Origin: Hyphomicrobiales bacterium
GTDB lineage: Bacteria > Pseudomonadota > Alphaproteobacteria > Rhizobiales > Rhizobiaceae
Direction of reading: 5' to 3'
Assembly (NCBI GenBank): GCA_900470155.1
Contig: UBZT01000003.1
Location: forward strand, 310,001 to 374,000
DNA length: 64,000 nt
Notes under the pieces: model-generated
Databases searched by the model: none
The model's input: only the letters and a program-made list of their open reading frames with translations
Told to the model about the DNA's origin: nothing
Translations under genes and position numbers: made by a program
Shown: positions 30,124-40,351 of the stretch, piece after piece
Layout: each line of letters begins with the position of its first letter
How positions within the stretch are numbered: the stretch's first letter is position 1

Positions 30124-31488
30124 ATGTTCAATCTCCCAGATTTTTCCTCGCTGCTGAACATCAGGATGCCCTTTAATCTGGGGGCATCCTCGGATGCCAC
30201 CAGCGAGAATGTGGAACGCCAGGCGTGGGCACCGCGGCTGACGCTTTATGTATTTGCGGCGCTTCTGGTCACCTTCATTACCTGGGCGGCATTCGCCGAA
30301 CTCGAAGAAATCTCCCGCGGCGTCGGCAAGGTCATTCCGGTCTCCAAGACCCAGATCATCCAATCGAGCGAGCCCGGTATCGTTCAGGAAATCGCGGTCC
30401 AGGTTGGACAGGTGGTCAAGAAGGGCGATCTTCTGGTGCGGCTTGATGACACGATGACAGCGTCTTCATTGGGTGAAGCACGGGCCAAGGCCCGGTCGCT
30501 GATGGCCCAGATCGCACGTCTGGACCTTGAGCAGACTGGCAATTTTACCGCGACCTATCCATGTCCGGATGAAATCGCCAAAACCGCACCGCTGATCTGC
30601 GACAACGAGGCCCGCCTGTTGCAGGCGCGCGCTGACACTTATCTCAACAAGCGTTCCGTTCTGGTCGAACGCTATGAACAGCGTCTCAAGGAAGTGTCCG
30701 AGACACGCGAAAACATCGCGCGGCTTCAGACAAATCTGGCGATTACCCGCAAGGAAGAGGCAATCCTGGCGCCGATCGTCGCCAAGAAGCTTGCGGCGCA
30801 GACCGATCTTTTGCGCGTGCAGAAAGAGGTGGCCGACAACGAGGGCCAGCTCAAGCTCTATGCGGAAACACTGAGTCGTATCCAGCGTGCGGCGAGCGAG
30901 GCGCAGTTGCAGGTCGAGGAAGTGAAGCTGCAGACGCAGCAGGAGGCGCTGGCCGCCAAGACGGAAGCGCTGTCGCAGCTCTCGGTCATCGACGAAACCA
31001 TCAAGGGCGCCGAAAGCCGCGTTACCAACACCGACATCCGTTCGCCGGTGGACGGCATCGTCAACACCATGGATGTCAATACGGTGGGCGCTTACGTCAA
31101 TGCCGGCGCCGTGGTCGCGGGTGTTGTGCCGACCTCGGACATTCTCTTGATCGAGGCGCGGCTCTCGCCATCGGACGTCGCCTTCGTGCGGCCGGGGCAA
31201 CATGCGGTGATCAAGATCACGGCTTACGACTACACGGTATACGGCGGTCTTCCGGGCAAGGTTGAAACGGTCTCGGCAGACAGTCTCGTGGATCAGGAAA
31301 CAGGCGATGCCTTCTATCAGGTGCGCGTGCGCACGGACAAGGCAGCGCTTGAGAAGGATGGGCTAAGCTATCCGATTACGCCGGGCATGGTGGCATCGGT
31401 CGATATCATCACCGGCAAGAAAACGGTGCTGACCTATCTGCTCAAGCCGATCATCAAGGCACGCCAGGAAGCGTTGCGGGAGCGGTGA
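30124..31488 (+). CDS. HlyD-family membrane fusion protein (LapC-like)
   Basis: 454-residue periplasmic adaptor with one N-terminal membrane helix (about residues 38-58, LYVFAALLVTFITWAAFAEL). Its first lipoyl half is around GIVQEIAVQVGQVVKKGDLL, followed by a long coiled-coil hairpin (about 115-300) and the second lipoyl/beta-barrel half with DIRSPVDGIVNTMDVNT. It bridges the ABC exporter and the TolC channel. Its stop overlaps the start of the next gene (TGATG). Confidence 0.92.
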   Translation: MFNLPDFSSLLNIRMPFNLGASSDATSENVERQAWAPRLTLYVFAALLVTFITWAAFAELEEISRGVGKVIPVSKTQIIQSSEPGIVQEIAVQVGQVVKKGDLLVRLDDTMTASSLGEARAKARSLMAQIARLDLEQTGNFTATYPCPDEIAKTAPLICDNEARLLQARADTYLNKRSVLVERYEQRLKEVSETRENIARLQTNLAITRKEEAILAPIVAKKLAAQTDLLRVQKEVADNEGQLKLYAETLSRIQRAASEAQLQVEEVKLQTQQEALAAKTEALSQLSVIDETIKGAESRVTNTDIRSPVDGIVNTMDVNTVGAYVNAGAVVAGVVPTSDILLIEARLSPSDVAFVRPGQHAVIKITAYDYTVYGGLPGKVETVSADSLVDQETGDAFYQVRVRTDKAALEKDGLSYPITPGMVASVDIITGKKTVLTYLLKPIIKARQEALRER

Positions 31489-32105
31489 TGGGTAGGGTAA
31501 TCTTCAAGGCAGACGCGGATCATCCGGAAGACAGCGCCAAATTGATTTTTCGCGCGGTCACGGCCAATGGCTCCCGTCGCGGCATACGGCTTGAAAACGC
31601 GTTCTGGGCCTCCTTGGCGGAGATTGCCGGTGAAGAGGGCAAACGCGTTGGCGACTTGATCGAGGAATATTCCGAACGTTACCCGACGCTCGACAATGCC
31701 ACGGGCGCTGTGCGTCTCGGGGTATTGGAGTCCCTGCGCAAGCGTTACAACGAGCGCAAAGCGGCCCGCGATGTCAAGTTGACGCTTGGCGTGGTTGCTG
31801 GCAGCCCGGCCCCTGCCTTTGCGCTGTCGAGCGACAAGAAGATCATTTCGTACAATTCAGCCTTCCTAACCCTTTTGCAGGCGCGGCTGTCGCCGCTGTC
31901 GTCAGACGCGATTGGCAGTGGGCTGAAACTGCAGCTCGACATTCCTTTCGAGGGGCTGGTCGCGCGTCTCAAGGACGATCCGCAGAACCCGATCGTGGTC
32001 AACTATACGATCGTGGCACAACAAAAAGCCCTGCGCGGCCGCATGAATGCAGTGCTCGCCGACCCCGCCGAGGGCGGGGCCATCATCGGATTTCTGATCA
32101 ACTGA
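31488..32105 (+). CDS. Ribbon-helix-helix protein with PAS-like C-terminus
   Basis: 205-residue protein translationally coupled to the fusion-protein gene (start ATG 31488 in TGATG). Residues about 20-85 match the RHH_4 type of ribbon-helix-helix domain (SRRGIRLENAFWASLAEIAG, VGDLIEEYSERYP). The rest has the pattern of a PAS-like fold (PAFALSSDKKIISYNSAFL, then an effector-like strand region). No membrane segment or signal peptide is seen. A cytoplasmic DNA-binding or protein-binding switch that links a signal to adhesin secretion is the simplest inference. I know of no characterised counterpart in Lap systems. Confidence 0.65.
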   Translation: MGRVIFKADADHPEDSAKLIFRAVTANGSRRGIRLENAFWASLAEIAGEEGKRVGDLIEEYSERYPTLDNATGAVRLGVLESLRKRYNERKAARDVKLTLGVVAGSPAPAFALSSDKKIISYNSAFLTLLQARLSPLSSDAIGSGLKLQLDIPFEGLVARLKDDPQNPIVVNYTIVAQQKALRGRMNAVLADPAEGGAIIGFLIN

Positions 32106-32143
32106 AAACCCAGGGTCGAGTGACGGGATTTTTCGACCGGAGA

Positions 32144-33037
32144 TCAGCCCGGCACGGAATTGAAGTCGACGGTCTGGGCTGCAACGGCCTCGCCTTCATT
32201 GATGAAGCCATGGATCCACGAGCGGTTGCCACTCATCGAGTAAAGCGGCTGATAGGTGCGATAGCTGGTGTCGAGGCCGGCATTGCGGCGCAGGTTGTCG
32301 AGGATGTAGTGACCCTGCGCAGTCGAGACGGCCAGGACGGCATGGTAGATGTTGCGGTCGGTCACCCGCAAGACGACGATCGACATGCTGCCTTCAGGAA
32401 TGCCGAGCGCCTTGAGTGCGGCCATCTTCAAGATGGCGTAGTCTTCGCAGTCGCCCTTGCCGGTTGCGAGGGTCTTGGCGGGGGACGACCAATGGTCAGT
32501 CTTGCCGTACTGTTTCTCATCCGATGTGTAGGCAATCATGCTGTTGACGGCATTGCTGACATAGCTCAGTCGTTCCTGAAACGGCATCTCCTTGGCCTTG
32601 GCGAGAACCTGGGCGAGGCGCGTTTCGCTCGTCGAGCACTTTGCGGCGGCGGCAGCGCATGTGGAGACTTTCGGCATGGCAAGCTCCGCGCGAACGCGTT
32701 GCCAATTGGCGGTCACCGGCAATTTTCCGAAGGGGATGGTTACGGAGGCGAAGACGGCCGAGGCAGCCTGCTTCTTTGCTGACGCCGCCGCGGCTGGGCG
32801 TGACGGAGCCATTCTCGGGATCGCAGCCGCGGGCTGCATGGCGGCCGTCATGCGGGCGTAGATAACTTCCGACAGCATCAACTGGCTTTCCGATCGCAGC
32901 ACATAGCCGAGGCTGATATCGGGAAGTTGGCTCGGCGCGGCAATGGCCGACGAGACTGTCGGTATCGCCAGCGGAAGAGAGATGAGGGCAGCCGTTGCTA
33001 TTCTTTTTATTAGTTTTTTATTTGTTGAGAGCGGCAT
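32144..33037 (-). CDS. lapG: LapG-type periplasmic transglutaminase-like cysteine protease
   Basis: 297-residue protein of the BTLCP/DUF920 family. It has a signal peptide at residues 1-34 (KKLIKRIATAALISLPLAI) and the catalytic triad regions GKGDCEDYAILK (Cys), NIYHAVLAVST (His) and HYILDNLRRN (Asp). LapG cuts LapA-type adhesins after an N-terminal Ala-Ala and so releases them from the cell surface. The Ala-rich insert at about 70-92 is peculiar. The ATG at 33037 has GGAGAAA upstream. It is divergent from the giant adhesin, which carries a candidate VAAG site. No LapD-like receptor is present in the window. Confidence 0.88.
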   Translation of the reverse strand: MPLSTNKKLIKRIATAALISLPLAIPTVSSAIAAPSQLPDISLGYVLRSESQLMLSEVIYARMTAAMQPAAAIPRMAPSRPAAAASAKKQAASAVFASVTIPFGKLPVTANWQRVRAELAMPKVSTCAAAAAKCSTSETRLAQVLAKAKEMPFQERLSYVSNAVNSMIAYTSDEKQYGKTDHWSSPAKTLATGKGDCEDYAILKMAALKALGIPEGSMSIVVLRVTDRNIYHAVLAVSTAQGHYILDNLRRNAGLDTSYRTYQPLYSMSGNRSWIHGFINEGEAVAAQTVDFNSVPG

Positions 33038-33379
33038 GTCTTTCTCCGAGTTATGGGAGAAATCTACATTTAAGCTCCGAAAACTTCGGAAATAGACTTG
33101 GATTACTCTTCAATAATATAAATACATGCATTTGTGTAAAATTTTATATTGTAAATAAAGGTCGCGGTGACCGTGCTGCCGTTACGTGAGCCGAAGAGGG
33201 ACAGACTCGCCTCTTTTGCCAAAGGGAATAGCAGGTTATGCTTCAAGATTAACCAAAGAACAAATGGGTGATATTGTTGCATATCGAGTTATGCATTAGT
33301 CAAGATCCACCCAGTTTTGTTCGTTGTGCTGTCCAATTTTCAATGGTTTACGTCTGGTTAAATTAATCAGGAGTTCACC
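33038..33379. promoter_or_regulatory. AT-rich lapG-adhesin divergent promoter region
   Basis: 342 bp, strongly AT-rich between 33080 and 33165 (for example AAAATTTTATATTGTAAATA), between divergently transcribed lapG and the adhesin gene. The adhesin ATG at 33380 has AGGAG 7 nt upstream. No gene is seen; a binding region for global regulators is likely. Confidence 0.6.
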
Positions 33380-36300
33380 ATGCTGGATCGCAACGTTTCG
33401 AACGAGAATATTGAAGTTGAAGCTGAGTATATCGCTGAAGGTTCTCAGCCGGCCGCAGCGGCCGTCGAAGTTGCGCAGGCCACCAGCCAGGATCCGGCTT
33501 TCGTTGATCCGGCAACCGGCGGCGCAATTGGCGTGCAGTCGGATGGTCAGCAGAACACCGTCGCCACGCGCTTCGTGGCTGATGCAGCCAACACCGTCAC
33601 GCTTCCGGTTGGCGTTTCGCTGGATGCCATCGAGATTGACGGCGACAACATCATTCTCGTTCAAGCTGACGGAACCCGCATCGTCATTGAAGGCGGCGCG
33701 CTGAATGTTCCGACATTCCTGATCGGCTCGGTCGAAGTTCCCCAGCAGGTTCTGGTCGCAGCTCTGCAGGCCAATGGTATCAATGTCGCTGCCGGTCCTG
33801 ACGGCGCCGTTTCCGTCGTCAGCAACAATGGTAGTGCCGGCGGCAATTTCGCCCAGGGTTCTGGCGATATCGGCGATGCTGGCAGCACGATTTCGCTTCT
33901 TTCGGGTACGGATCAGGCAGATGGCGGCGATGGTGCAGAGGGCGAGCAGCCGGTCGACGAAAATGATGCGCCGGCAATCCTGACGGCTTCCACCGGTGCA
34001 ACAGGCAGCGTCACCGAGGCTGTTGATTTGTCTGAAGGCGAAACCGGCAATGCAGATCAGATTGCCACCGGCAGCATCACGTTCACGGATGCAGATCTTG
34101 GCGATGTGCACACAGTGACCGCGGCAGCCGTTGGCGAGGGCTATCTCGGTAGCTTTGCCGCTGTCATCACCGACAGCGCAACGTTTGACGGCCAGGGTAC
34201 CGTCACATGGACCTTTACGGTTGCAGACAATGCCATCGATTTTCTGGCCGCCGGCGAAACACGCACCCAGAGCTATGTCGTCACGATCGCGGACCGCAAC
34301 GGCCTGCCGGTTCAGCAGACCATCACGGTCAACATCGTCGGTACCAATGATGCGCCGATTCTGACCGTCGAGAGCGCTGGCTTCCTGACCGAAGACGTTT
34401 TCGGCGGCATCATCGATTTGCCCAGCGAAGAAACGCTGGAAAAGATTGCCGCGATCGAAGAGCCCGCAACCCTCTCCACGTCTGGGTCCCTATCCTTCAC
34501 CGACGTGGATTTGATCGACACCCACACCTTGAGCTTCGCCCCTGATGGCGGCGTAGCCTGGAGCGCGGACGGTTTTGAACTCGATCCGGCGCAGACCGCG
34601 GCTCTCGAAGAGGGTTTTGCACTGGCTGAGGACGGCTCTGGCTGGACCTATTCGATCGACAACAACCTCGTTCAGTTCCTGGCTGCAGGCGAGACAGTCA
34701 CGCTGTCGTTCCGTGTTTCCGTCACGGACAGCTCGGCGACCGCCAACAACTCCGATAGCGAGATTGTTACGATCACCATCACCGGCACCAACGATGCGCC
34801 CGTGATCGGCAAAGGCACCACAGGGGCAACCGTCACCGAGTTCGTTGATGGCCGCGGTCGTGACGAGACACCGCGCGGCTTCGACAAGGGCGGTGACGAA
34901 CGCCATGGCGGCGATTGGGGCGGCCCGACAAAGGCGCATTCGGCGACCGGCGTGATCAACTTCTCTGATGCCGACGATACGAACACACATGAGGTGACCG
35001 CGGCTGCCCAGGGCAAGTCTTATCTTGGCAAGTTCGTGGCATCGATCTCCGATGATGCCACCGGCGACAACGCTGGCAAGATCACCTGGAAGTTCACTGT
35101 CGACGACAAGTCCATCGATTTCCTCGGCGCCGGCGATACGCTCGTCCAGACCTACACCATCACGGTGAAGGACAGCTCTGGTGCGACTGTCACCGAGGAC
35201 GTGACAATCACGCTGGTAGGCACCAATGACCGCGCCGAGATCACCGCCAACTGGTGGACTGGCGACGACTGGGGTGTTGTTGTCGAAGACGGCAAGTGGA
35301 ACGATGCCAAGACGGCCTCCGGCGACCTCGACATCAAGGACGTCGATCAGGGCGAGGCCATGTTCCAGGCTCCGGAATCCCTCGAAGGGACCTACGGCAC
35401 CTTCACTTTCAATGCCGAAACGGGCCAGTGGTCCTACGTCATCAACAACAAGCTCGCAGCCACCCAGGCTCTCAATGGCTGGAAGGTCGCTGAAGACACG
35501 CTGACCGTTTATTCGAAGGATGGCACGGACAGCCACAAGATCACGGTTTATGTGAACGGTACGAACGACATTGCCGTGATCTCCGGCGAAAGCGCGGGTA
35601 CGATTACCGAAGACGTCAAGATGACCACCGGTGGCAAGCTCAGCGTCATGGATGTCGATACCGGCGAAGCTGTGTTCGATGCACCGTCTTCCAAGAGCCT
35701 GGTCGGTAAGTATGGCGCCTTCGCCTTCAACGCCAAGACGGGTGAATGGACGTATCAGGCTGCGACCGACAAGGTTCAGAAACTGGCAGCTGGCGAAACG
35801 GTGACCGAAACCCTGACTGTCTGGTCGGCCGACGGCACTGACAGCCAGAAGATCACCGTGACCATCACCGGCACGAACGACAAGCCGGTCTTCGTGTCTG
35901 GCGGCGACACCAGCACGACACTGACCGAAGGCAAGGTTGAGGGCGGCAATGATGGCCATCACCACGGCTATGGCTACGGATATGGCAAGCCGCCCGTTGC
36001 TTCCACCGAGCTGAAGGCGTCCGGCGATATTCACTTCACCGATGTCGATGCAAGCGACAAGCACACGGTTTCCGTGTCCAAAAACGAAGCCTATCTTGGC
36101 ACGTTCTCGGCCATTGTCAGCAACGACTCGGACAATGACGGCAAGGGCACAGTCTCCTGGTCCTTCAAGGTCGACGACTCCAAGGTCAACCATCTGGCCG
36201 CTGACCAGAAGCTTGTTCAGACCTATACGATCACACTCGACGACAAGAATGGCGGCACCGTCACCCAGACCGTGACTGTCACCATCGTCGGCACGAACGA

Positions 36301-39300
36301 TGTACCGGTGATCCTTGCCGGTGACACCGATGCTGTCGGTACGGTGAAGGAAGATGCCTCCAAGCCGGTTCTCACTGACACTGGCGTCATCACGTTCAAA
36401 GATGTCGACCTGATCGACACTCACACCCTCAAGATTGCTGACGGGAAGAGCAATTCGCTCGGTGGCAAGCTAACGGTCACAGGCGTGACCGAAAACAGCG
36501 CGACCGAAAACGGCAGCTTCACCTGGACCTACAAGGTCGACAACGCCAAGGTTCAGTATCTTGGCGAAGGCGACACTGCGAAGGAAACCTTCACTGTCAC
36601 GATCGATGACGGTAAGGGCGGCACGATCACGCAGGAAGTGACTGTCACGGTCACCGGCACGAATGATGCAGCCACGATCAGCGCCGATTGGTGGAATGAC
36701 CTTGGCTACGTCAAGGAAGACGGCATCTACTCTTCTGAAAAAGTCGCTTCGGGCGATCTCGACATCAAGGATGTCGACCAGGGCGAAGCGGTGTTCAAGC
36801 AGCCAACCGCGTCTGAACTGAACGGTACCTATGGTACCTTCCAGTTCAACAAGCAGACCGGCGAATGGTTCTACACGATCGACAACACGCGTTCGATGAC
36901 CCAGGCCCTGAATGGCGGCAAGGAAGTCTATGAAACGCTGACCGTCCACTCGGCTGACGGCACCGACAGTCACACGATCTATGTTCTGGTCAGCGGGACC
37001 AACGACACTGCCATCATCTCTGGCAAGGCCGATGGCATCGTTGTCGAAGATGGCGTCCAGACGGCTGGCGGCACGCTCTCCGTCAAGGATGTCGACGCTG
37101 GCGAAGCCAAGTTCCAGTCGGTCTCGAACTGGGCTCTGGATGGCGACTTCGGCAAGTTCACATTCAACGCCACCACCGGCGAATGGACCTACAAGGTCGA
37201 CAACAGCAAGGTCCAGGCAATCGGCGCCGGTGACACCGTAACCGATAGCCTGACAGTACGCTCGTTCGACGGCACGGATAGCCAGGTGATCAAGGTCACC
37301 ATCAACGGAACGAACGATCCGGCTCAGATCACTGGCACCAAGACAGGCGCCGTTGTCGAAGACGGCACGTTCTACGCATCGGGCGATCTCGACATCAAGG
37401 ACGTCGACAACGGCGAAGCCAAATTCGTCAAGATCGAAGGCAATGCACTGAACGGCACCTATGGCAAGTTCACGTTCAATCAGAACAGTGGCAAATGGGA
37501 ATACCGTCTCGATAACACCCTTGCCACCACACAGGCTTTGAAGGCTGGCCAGGTGGTCACCGAAACGCTGACGGTCAAGGCTGTCGATGGCACCACCGCT
37601 CTGGTTGAGGTGAAGGTGACCGGCACCAATGACGGAGCATCGATTGGCGGCAGCAAGAGTGGCTCGGTCACGGAAGATGGCGGCCAGACTGCAGAAGGTA
37701 CGCTCGCCGTTTCCGACAAGGATACGGGCGAAAACCAGCTGGCAACCCCGGCTTCGCTGGCTGGCAAGTACGGCAGCTTCACGCTGGACACGGCGACAGG
37801 CGTCTGGAAGTACACGCTGAACAATGCAAATGCCGATGTTCAGGGGCTGATCACTGGCAAGAGCCTGATTGACACACTGACCGTCAAGTCAGCCGATGGA
37901 ACGGCAACAGAAACCATCAGTGTCACGATCAATGGCACAAACGACGCTGCTGTGATCGGCACACCGACCAATGCTTCGGTTACCGAAGACGTGGGCATTT
38001 CCTCCGGCAATCTGGTTGCCACCGGCTCGATCGCGATTGGCGATGTCGATACGGGGCAGAATTCGTTCTTGACCTCGGTGATCTCTGCCAATGGCAATGT
38101 CGGTTCGCTGGTGCTGCAGTCGAACGGCTCCTACACCTACACGGTGTCGAACGCTGCGGTTCAGTATCTGGGTGCTGGCTCGACCAAGGTCGACAGCTTC
38201 ACGGTCACGGCACTGGATGGCACCACCAAGGTCGTTGAGTTCACCGTCAACGGTGCGAACGACGCCGCCGTTATCGGCACGCCGACAAATGCTGCGGTCA
38301 CGGAAGAGCAGGGCGTTGTCGCCGGCAACCTGGTTGCTACTGGCTCGATCTCGATCAGCGACGTCGATAGCGGCCAGAACTCATTCAAGACCTCGGTGAT
38401 CTCTGCCAATGGCAACGTCGGCTCACTGGTCCTGCAGTCGAACGGCTCCTACACCTACACGGTTTCGAACGCCGCTGTTCAGTCCATGGCAGTAGGCACG
38501 ACCAAGGTCGACAGCTTCACGGTGACAGCGCTGGATGGCACGACCAAGGTCGTCGAGTTCACCGTCAATGGCACAAACGACGCTGCTGTGATCGGCACAC
38601 CGACCAATGCCTCGGTTACCGAAGACGTGGGCGCAATCGGCGGCAACCTGGTTGCTACCGGCTCGATCGCGATCAACGACGTCGATACCGGTCAGAACTC
38701 GTTCAACACCTCGGTGAGCTCTGCGAACGGCAATGTCGGCTCGCTGGTTCTGCTGTCGAACGGTTCCTACACTTACACGGTGTCGAATGCCGCTGTTCAG
38801 TCAATGGCAGCAGGCTCGACCAAGGTCGACAGCTTCACGGTCACGGCGCTGGACGGCACGACGAAGGTCGTGGAGTTCACCGTCAATGGTGCGAACGACG
38901 CCGCCGTTATTGGCACGCCGAACAATGCTGCGGTCACCGAAGACGTGGGCGTCACCTCTGGCAACTTGGTTGCAACCGGCTCGATCTCCATCAGCGACGT
39001 CGACAGCGGTCAGAATTCGTTCCTGACCTCGGTGATCTCTGCCAACGGCAACGTTGGCTCGCTGGTCATGCAGGCGAATGGCTCCTACACCTACACGGTG
39101 TCGAACGCTGCGGTTCAGTATCTGGGTGCTGGCTCGACCAAGGTCGACAGCTTTACGGTGACTGCGCTGGATGGCACGACGAAGGTAGTCGCGTTCACCG
39201 TTAACGGTGCGGCGGAAGTAACGCCGGTGACGATCAACGAGAATACCAGCGCAGGTGGCCGGTATGCTTTCGTTGACAATCGTGACCAACCCAACTCGAT

Positions 39301-40285
39301 CAACTTCGATGCCTCTACCCTGTTCGCAGGTGTGACCAACAAGACGACCTATGTCTTTGATGCGATTTCAAAGACGCAGAGCGATGATAGCTGGCTCAAT
39401 ATTAACACCAAGACTGGTGGAGTTACAGGCAATCCTGCCGAGGGCTCTTTCCGCGATTGGGATGGTGACCAGGGACTGTTCGTCTACAAGGTCACGGCAA
39501 CGACAGATGGTGTCGAGCAGAGCGCCTATGTGGCGTTCAGCGCGATCGGAGGCGATCATGAGGTGTTGGTTGGAAGCAACTCCAACAACTCACTTTCTGG
39601 CGGATACGGTGATGATGCCATTTATGGCATGGGCGGCAACGATGCCTTGACCGGTGGCTACGACAACGATTTCATCGATGGTGGTGCCGGCGACGACACG
39701 ATCTATGGCGACTACAGCGACGAATTCTGGGGTGGCGGCAACGACGTCCTGCTTGGTGGTGCTGGCAACGACACGATCTACGGCGGCGTTGGCAACGACA
39801 TCCTCGATGGTGGAACAGGTAACGACACACTGAACGGTGGTTCCGGCAACGATCAGCTCTTCGGCGGTGATGGGAACGACTTCCTCTATGGCGGTTCCGG
39901 CAGCGACATCCTGGTGGGTGGCTTGGGTGATGATCTTCTTTCGGGTGGCACCGGCGTTGATTATCTCACGGGCGGCGCAGGCAAGGATACGTTTGTTCTC
40001 AGTGACTTGTCCGCCCGCGACGTGATCATCGACTTCAACGCCTCCGAAGACACGATTGATCTCACTGCATTGCTGGATGGCATCAGCAAGACGACCGATC
40101 TTGAGACGTTGGGGTATGTCAAGGCTGTGCAGAGTGGCAATGATACTTTGCTGCAGGTCGATACAAATGGCGGTGGCAACAGCTGGAACACGGTGGCGGT
40201 CCTGCAGAATTATACCCACACCAATGAGGCGATCCGCATCTTGTTCGACGACAGCACGCACAAGCCAGTCGAACAGCAGGTCTGA
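33380..40285 (+). CDS. Giant RTX/VCBS-repeat surface adhesin (LapA/BapA-like)
   Basis: 2301-residue secreted adhesin. Residues 1-190: a domain with [19 protein letters not shown] and a VAAG motif at 136-139, the kind of Ala-Ala-Gly site cut by LapG proteases. Residues about 196-1944: fifteen VCBS/Ig-like repeats, each ending in a GTND-type turn (starts near 196, 323, 471, 616, 729, 833, 973, 1095, 1208, 1312, 1417, 1521, 1627, 1733, 1839). The last four are near-identical 106-residue copies. A cadherin-like domain spans about 1945-2060. RTX calcium-binding nonapeptides (GGxGxDxxx) span about 2062-2205, followed by a C-terminal T1SS signal. Polar inserts lie at about 488-523 and a His/Gly/Tyr-rich one at about 851-873. 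Export should use the adjacent T1SS genes. Confidence 0.93.
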   Translation: MLDRNVSNENIEVEAEYIAEGSQPAAAAVEVAQATSQDPAFVDPATGGAIGVQSDGQQNTVATRFVADAANTVTLPVGVSLDAIEIDGDNIILVQADGTRIVIEGGALNVPTFLIGSVEVPQQVLVAALQANGINVAAGPDGAVSVVSNNGSAGGNFAQGSGDIGDAGSTISLLSGTDQADGGDGAEGEQPVDENDAPAILTASTGATGSVTEAVDLSEGETGNADQIATGSITFTDADLGDVHTVTAAAVGEGYLGSFAAVITDSATFDGQGTVTWTFTVADNAIDFLAAGETRTQSYVVTIADRNGLPVQQTITVNIVGTNDAPILTVESAGFLTEDVFGGIIDLPSEETLEKIAAIEEPATLSTSGSLSFTDVDLIDTHTLSFAPDGGVAWSADGFELDPAQTAALEEGFALAEDGSGWTYSIDNNLVQFLAAGETVTLSFRVSVTDSSATANNSDSEIVTITITGTNDAPVIGKGTTGATVTEFVDGRGRDETPRGFDKGGDERHGGDWGGPTKAHSATGVINFSDADDTNTHEVTAAAQGKSYLGKFVASISDDATGDNAGKITWKFTVDDKSIDFLGAGDTLVQTYTITVKDSSGATVTEDVTITLVGTNDRAEITANWWTGDDWGVVVEDGKWNDAKTASGDLDIKDVDQGEAMFQAPESLEGTYGTFTFNAETGQWSYVINNKLAATQALNGWKVAEDTLTVYSKDGTDSHKITVYVNGTNDIAVISGESAGTITEDVKMTTGGKLSVMDVDTGEAVFDAPSSKSLVGKYGAFAFNAKTGEWTYQAATDKVQKLAAGETVTETLTVWSADGTDSQKITVTITGTNDKPVFVSGGDTSTTLTEGKVEGGNDGHHHGYGYGYGKPPVASTELKASGDIHFTDVDASDKHTVSVSKNEAYLGTFSAIVSNDSDNDGKGTVSWSFKVDDSKVNHLAADQKLVQTYTITLDDKNGGTVTQTVTVTIVGTNDVPVILAGDTDAVGTVKEDASKPVLTDTGVITFKDVDLIDTHTLKIADGKSNSLGGKLTVTGVTENSATENGSFTWTYKVDNAKVQYLGEGDTAKETFTVTIDDGKGGTITQEVTVTVTGTNDAATISADWWNDLGYVKEDGIYSSEKVASGDLDIKDVDQGEAVFKQPTASELNGTYGTFQFNKQTGEWFYTIDNTRSMTQALNGGKEVYETLTVHSADGTDSHTIYVLVSGTNDTAIISGKADGIVVEDGVQTAGGTLSVKDVDAGEAKFQSVSNWALDGDFGKFTFNATTGEWTYKVDNSKVQAIGAGDTVTDSLTVRSFDGTDSQVIKVTINGTNDPAQITGTKTGAVVEDGTFYASGDLDIKDVDNGEAKFVKIEGNALNGTYGKFTFNQNSGKWEYRLDNTLATTQALKAGQVVTETLTVKAVDGTTALVEVKVTGTNDGASIGGSKSGSVTEDGGQTAEGTLAVSDKDTGENQLATPASLAGKYGSFTLDTATGVWKYTLNNANADVQGLITGKSLIDTLTVKSADGTATETISVTINGTNDAAVIGTPTNASVTEDVGISSGNLVATGSIAIGDVDTGQNSFLTSVISANGNVGSLVLQSNGSYTYTVSNAAVQYLGAGSTKVDSFTVTALDGTTKVVEFTVNGANDAAVIGTPTNAAVTEEQGVVAGNLVATGSISISDVDSGQNSFKTSVISANGNVGSLVLQSNGSYTYTVSNAAVQSMAVGTTKVDSFTVTALDGTTKVVEFTVNGTNDAAVIGTPTNASVTEDVGAIGGNLVATGSIAINDVDTGQNSFNTSVSSANGNVGSLVLLSNGSYTYTVSNAAVQSMAAGSTKVDSFTVTALDGTTKVVEFTVNGANDAAVIGTPNNAAVTEDVGVTSGNLVATGSISISDVDSGQNSFLTSVISANGNVGSLVMQANGSYTYTVSNAAVQYLGAGSTKVDSFTVTALDGTTKVVAFTVNGAAEVTPVTINENTSAGGRYAFVDNRDQPNSINFDASTLFAGVTNKTTYVFDAISKTQSDDSWLNINTKTGGVTGNPAEGSFRDWDGDQGLFVYKVTATTDGVEQSAYVAFSAIGGDHEVLVGSNSNNSLSGGYGDDAIYGMGGNDALTGGYDNDFIDGGAGDDTIYGDYSDEFWGGGNDVLLGGAGNDTIYGGVGNDILDGGTGNDTLNGGSGNDQLFGGDGNDFLYGGSGSDILVGGLGDDLLSGGTGVDYLTGGAGKDTFVLSDLSARDVIIDFNASEDTIDLTALLDGISKTTDLETLGYVKAVQSGNDTLLQVDTNGGGNSWNTVAVLQNYTHTNEAIRILFDDSTHKPVEQQV
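37940..39211 (+). repeat. Four tandem 318-bp repeats in the adhesin gene
   Basis: Units start at 37940, 38258, 38576 and 38894, exactly 318 bp (106 codons) apart, and are nearly identical in protein sequence (each has NVGSLVL or [21 protein letters not shown] and [17 protein letters not shown]). Third-position differences show the copies are not freshly duplicated throughout, although some blocks are shared exactly. Copy number is likely to vary between strains, and short-read assemblies could collapse it. Confidence 0.92.
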
Positions 40286-40351
40286 TCCTTGCCTCTGATC
40301 ACCACTGGTGGTTAAACAAGGGCAATCAGAAAACAGACGGGTGGGGACAGC

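Noticed and set aside
34490..36424. Long minus-strand open frame (644 codons) inside the adhesin gene
   Set aside because: It is antisense to regular VCBS repeats whose codon pattern opens the opposite strand. The sequence has repetitive low-information text and no ribosome site.
37940..39211. Regular repeats considered as a CRISPR-like or satellite array
   Set aside because: The units are 318 bp, in frame, and encode an Ig-like domain; there are no short repeats with unique spacers.
33380..40285. RTX toxin instead of adhesin
   Set aside because: The protein is mostly VCBS/Ig-like repeats with a LapG-type site and no pore-forming or enzymatic toxin domain. The RTX block serves calcium-dependent folding and secretion.
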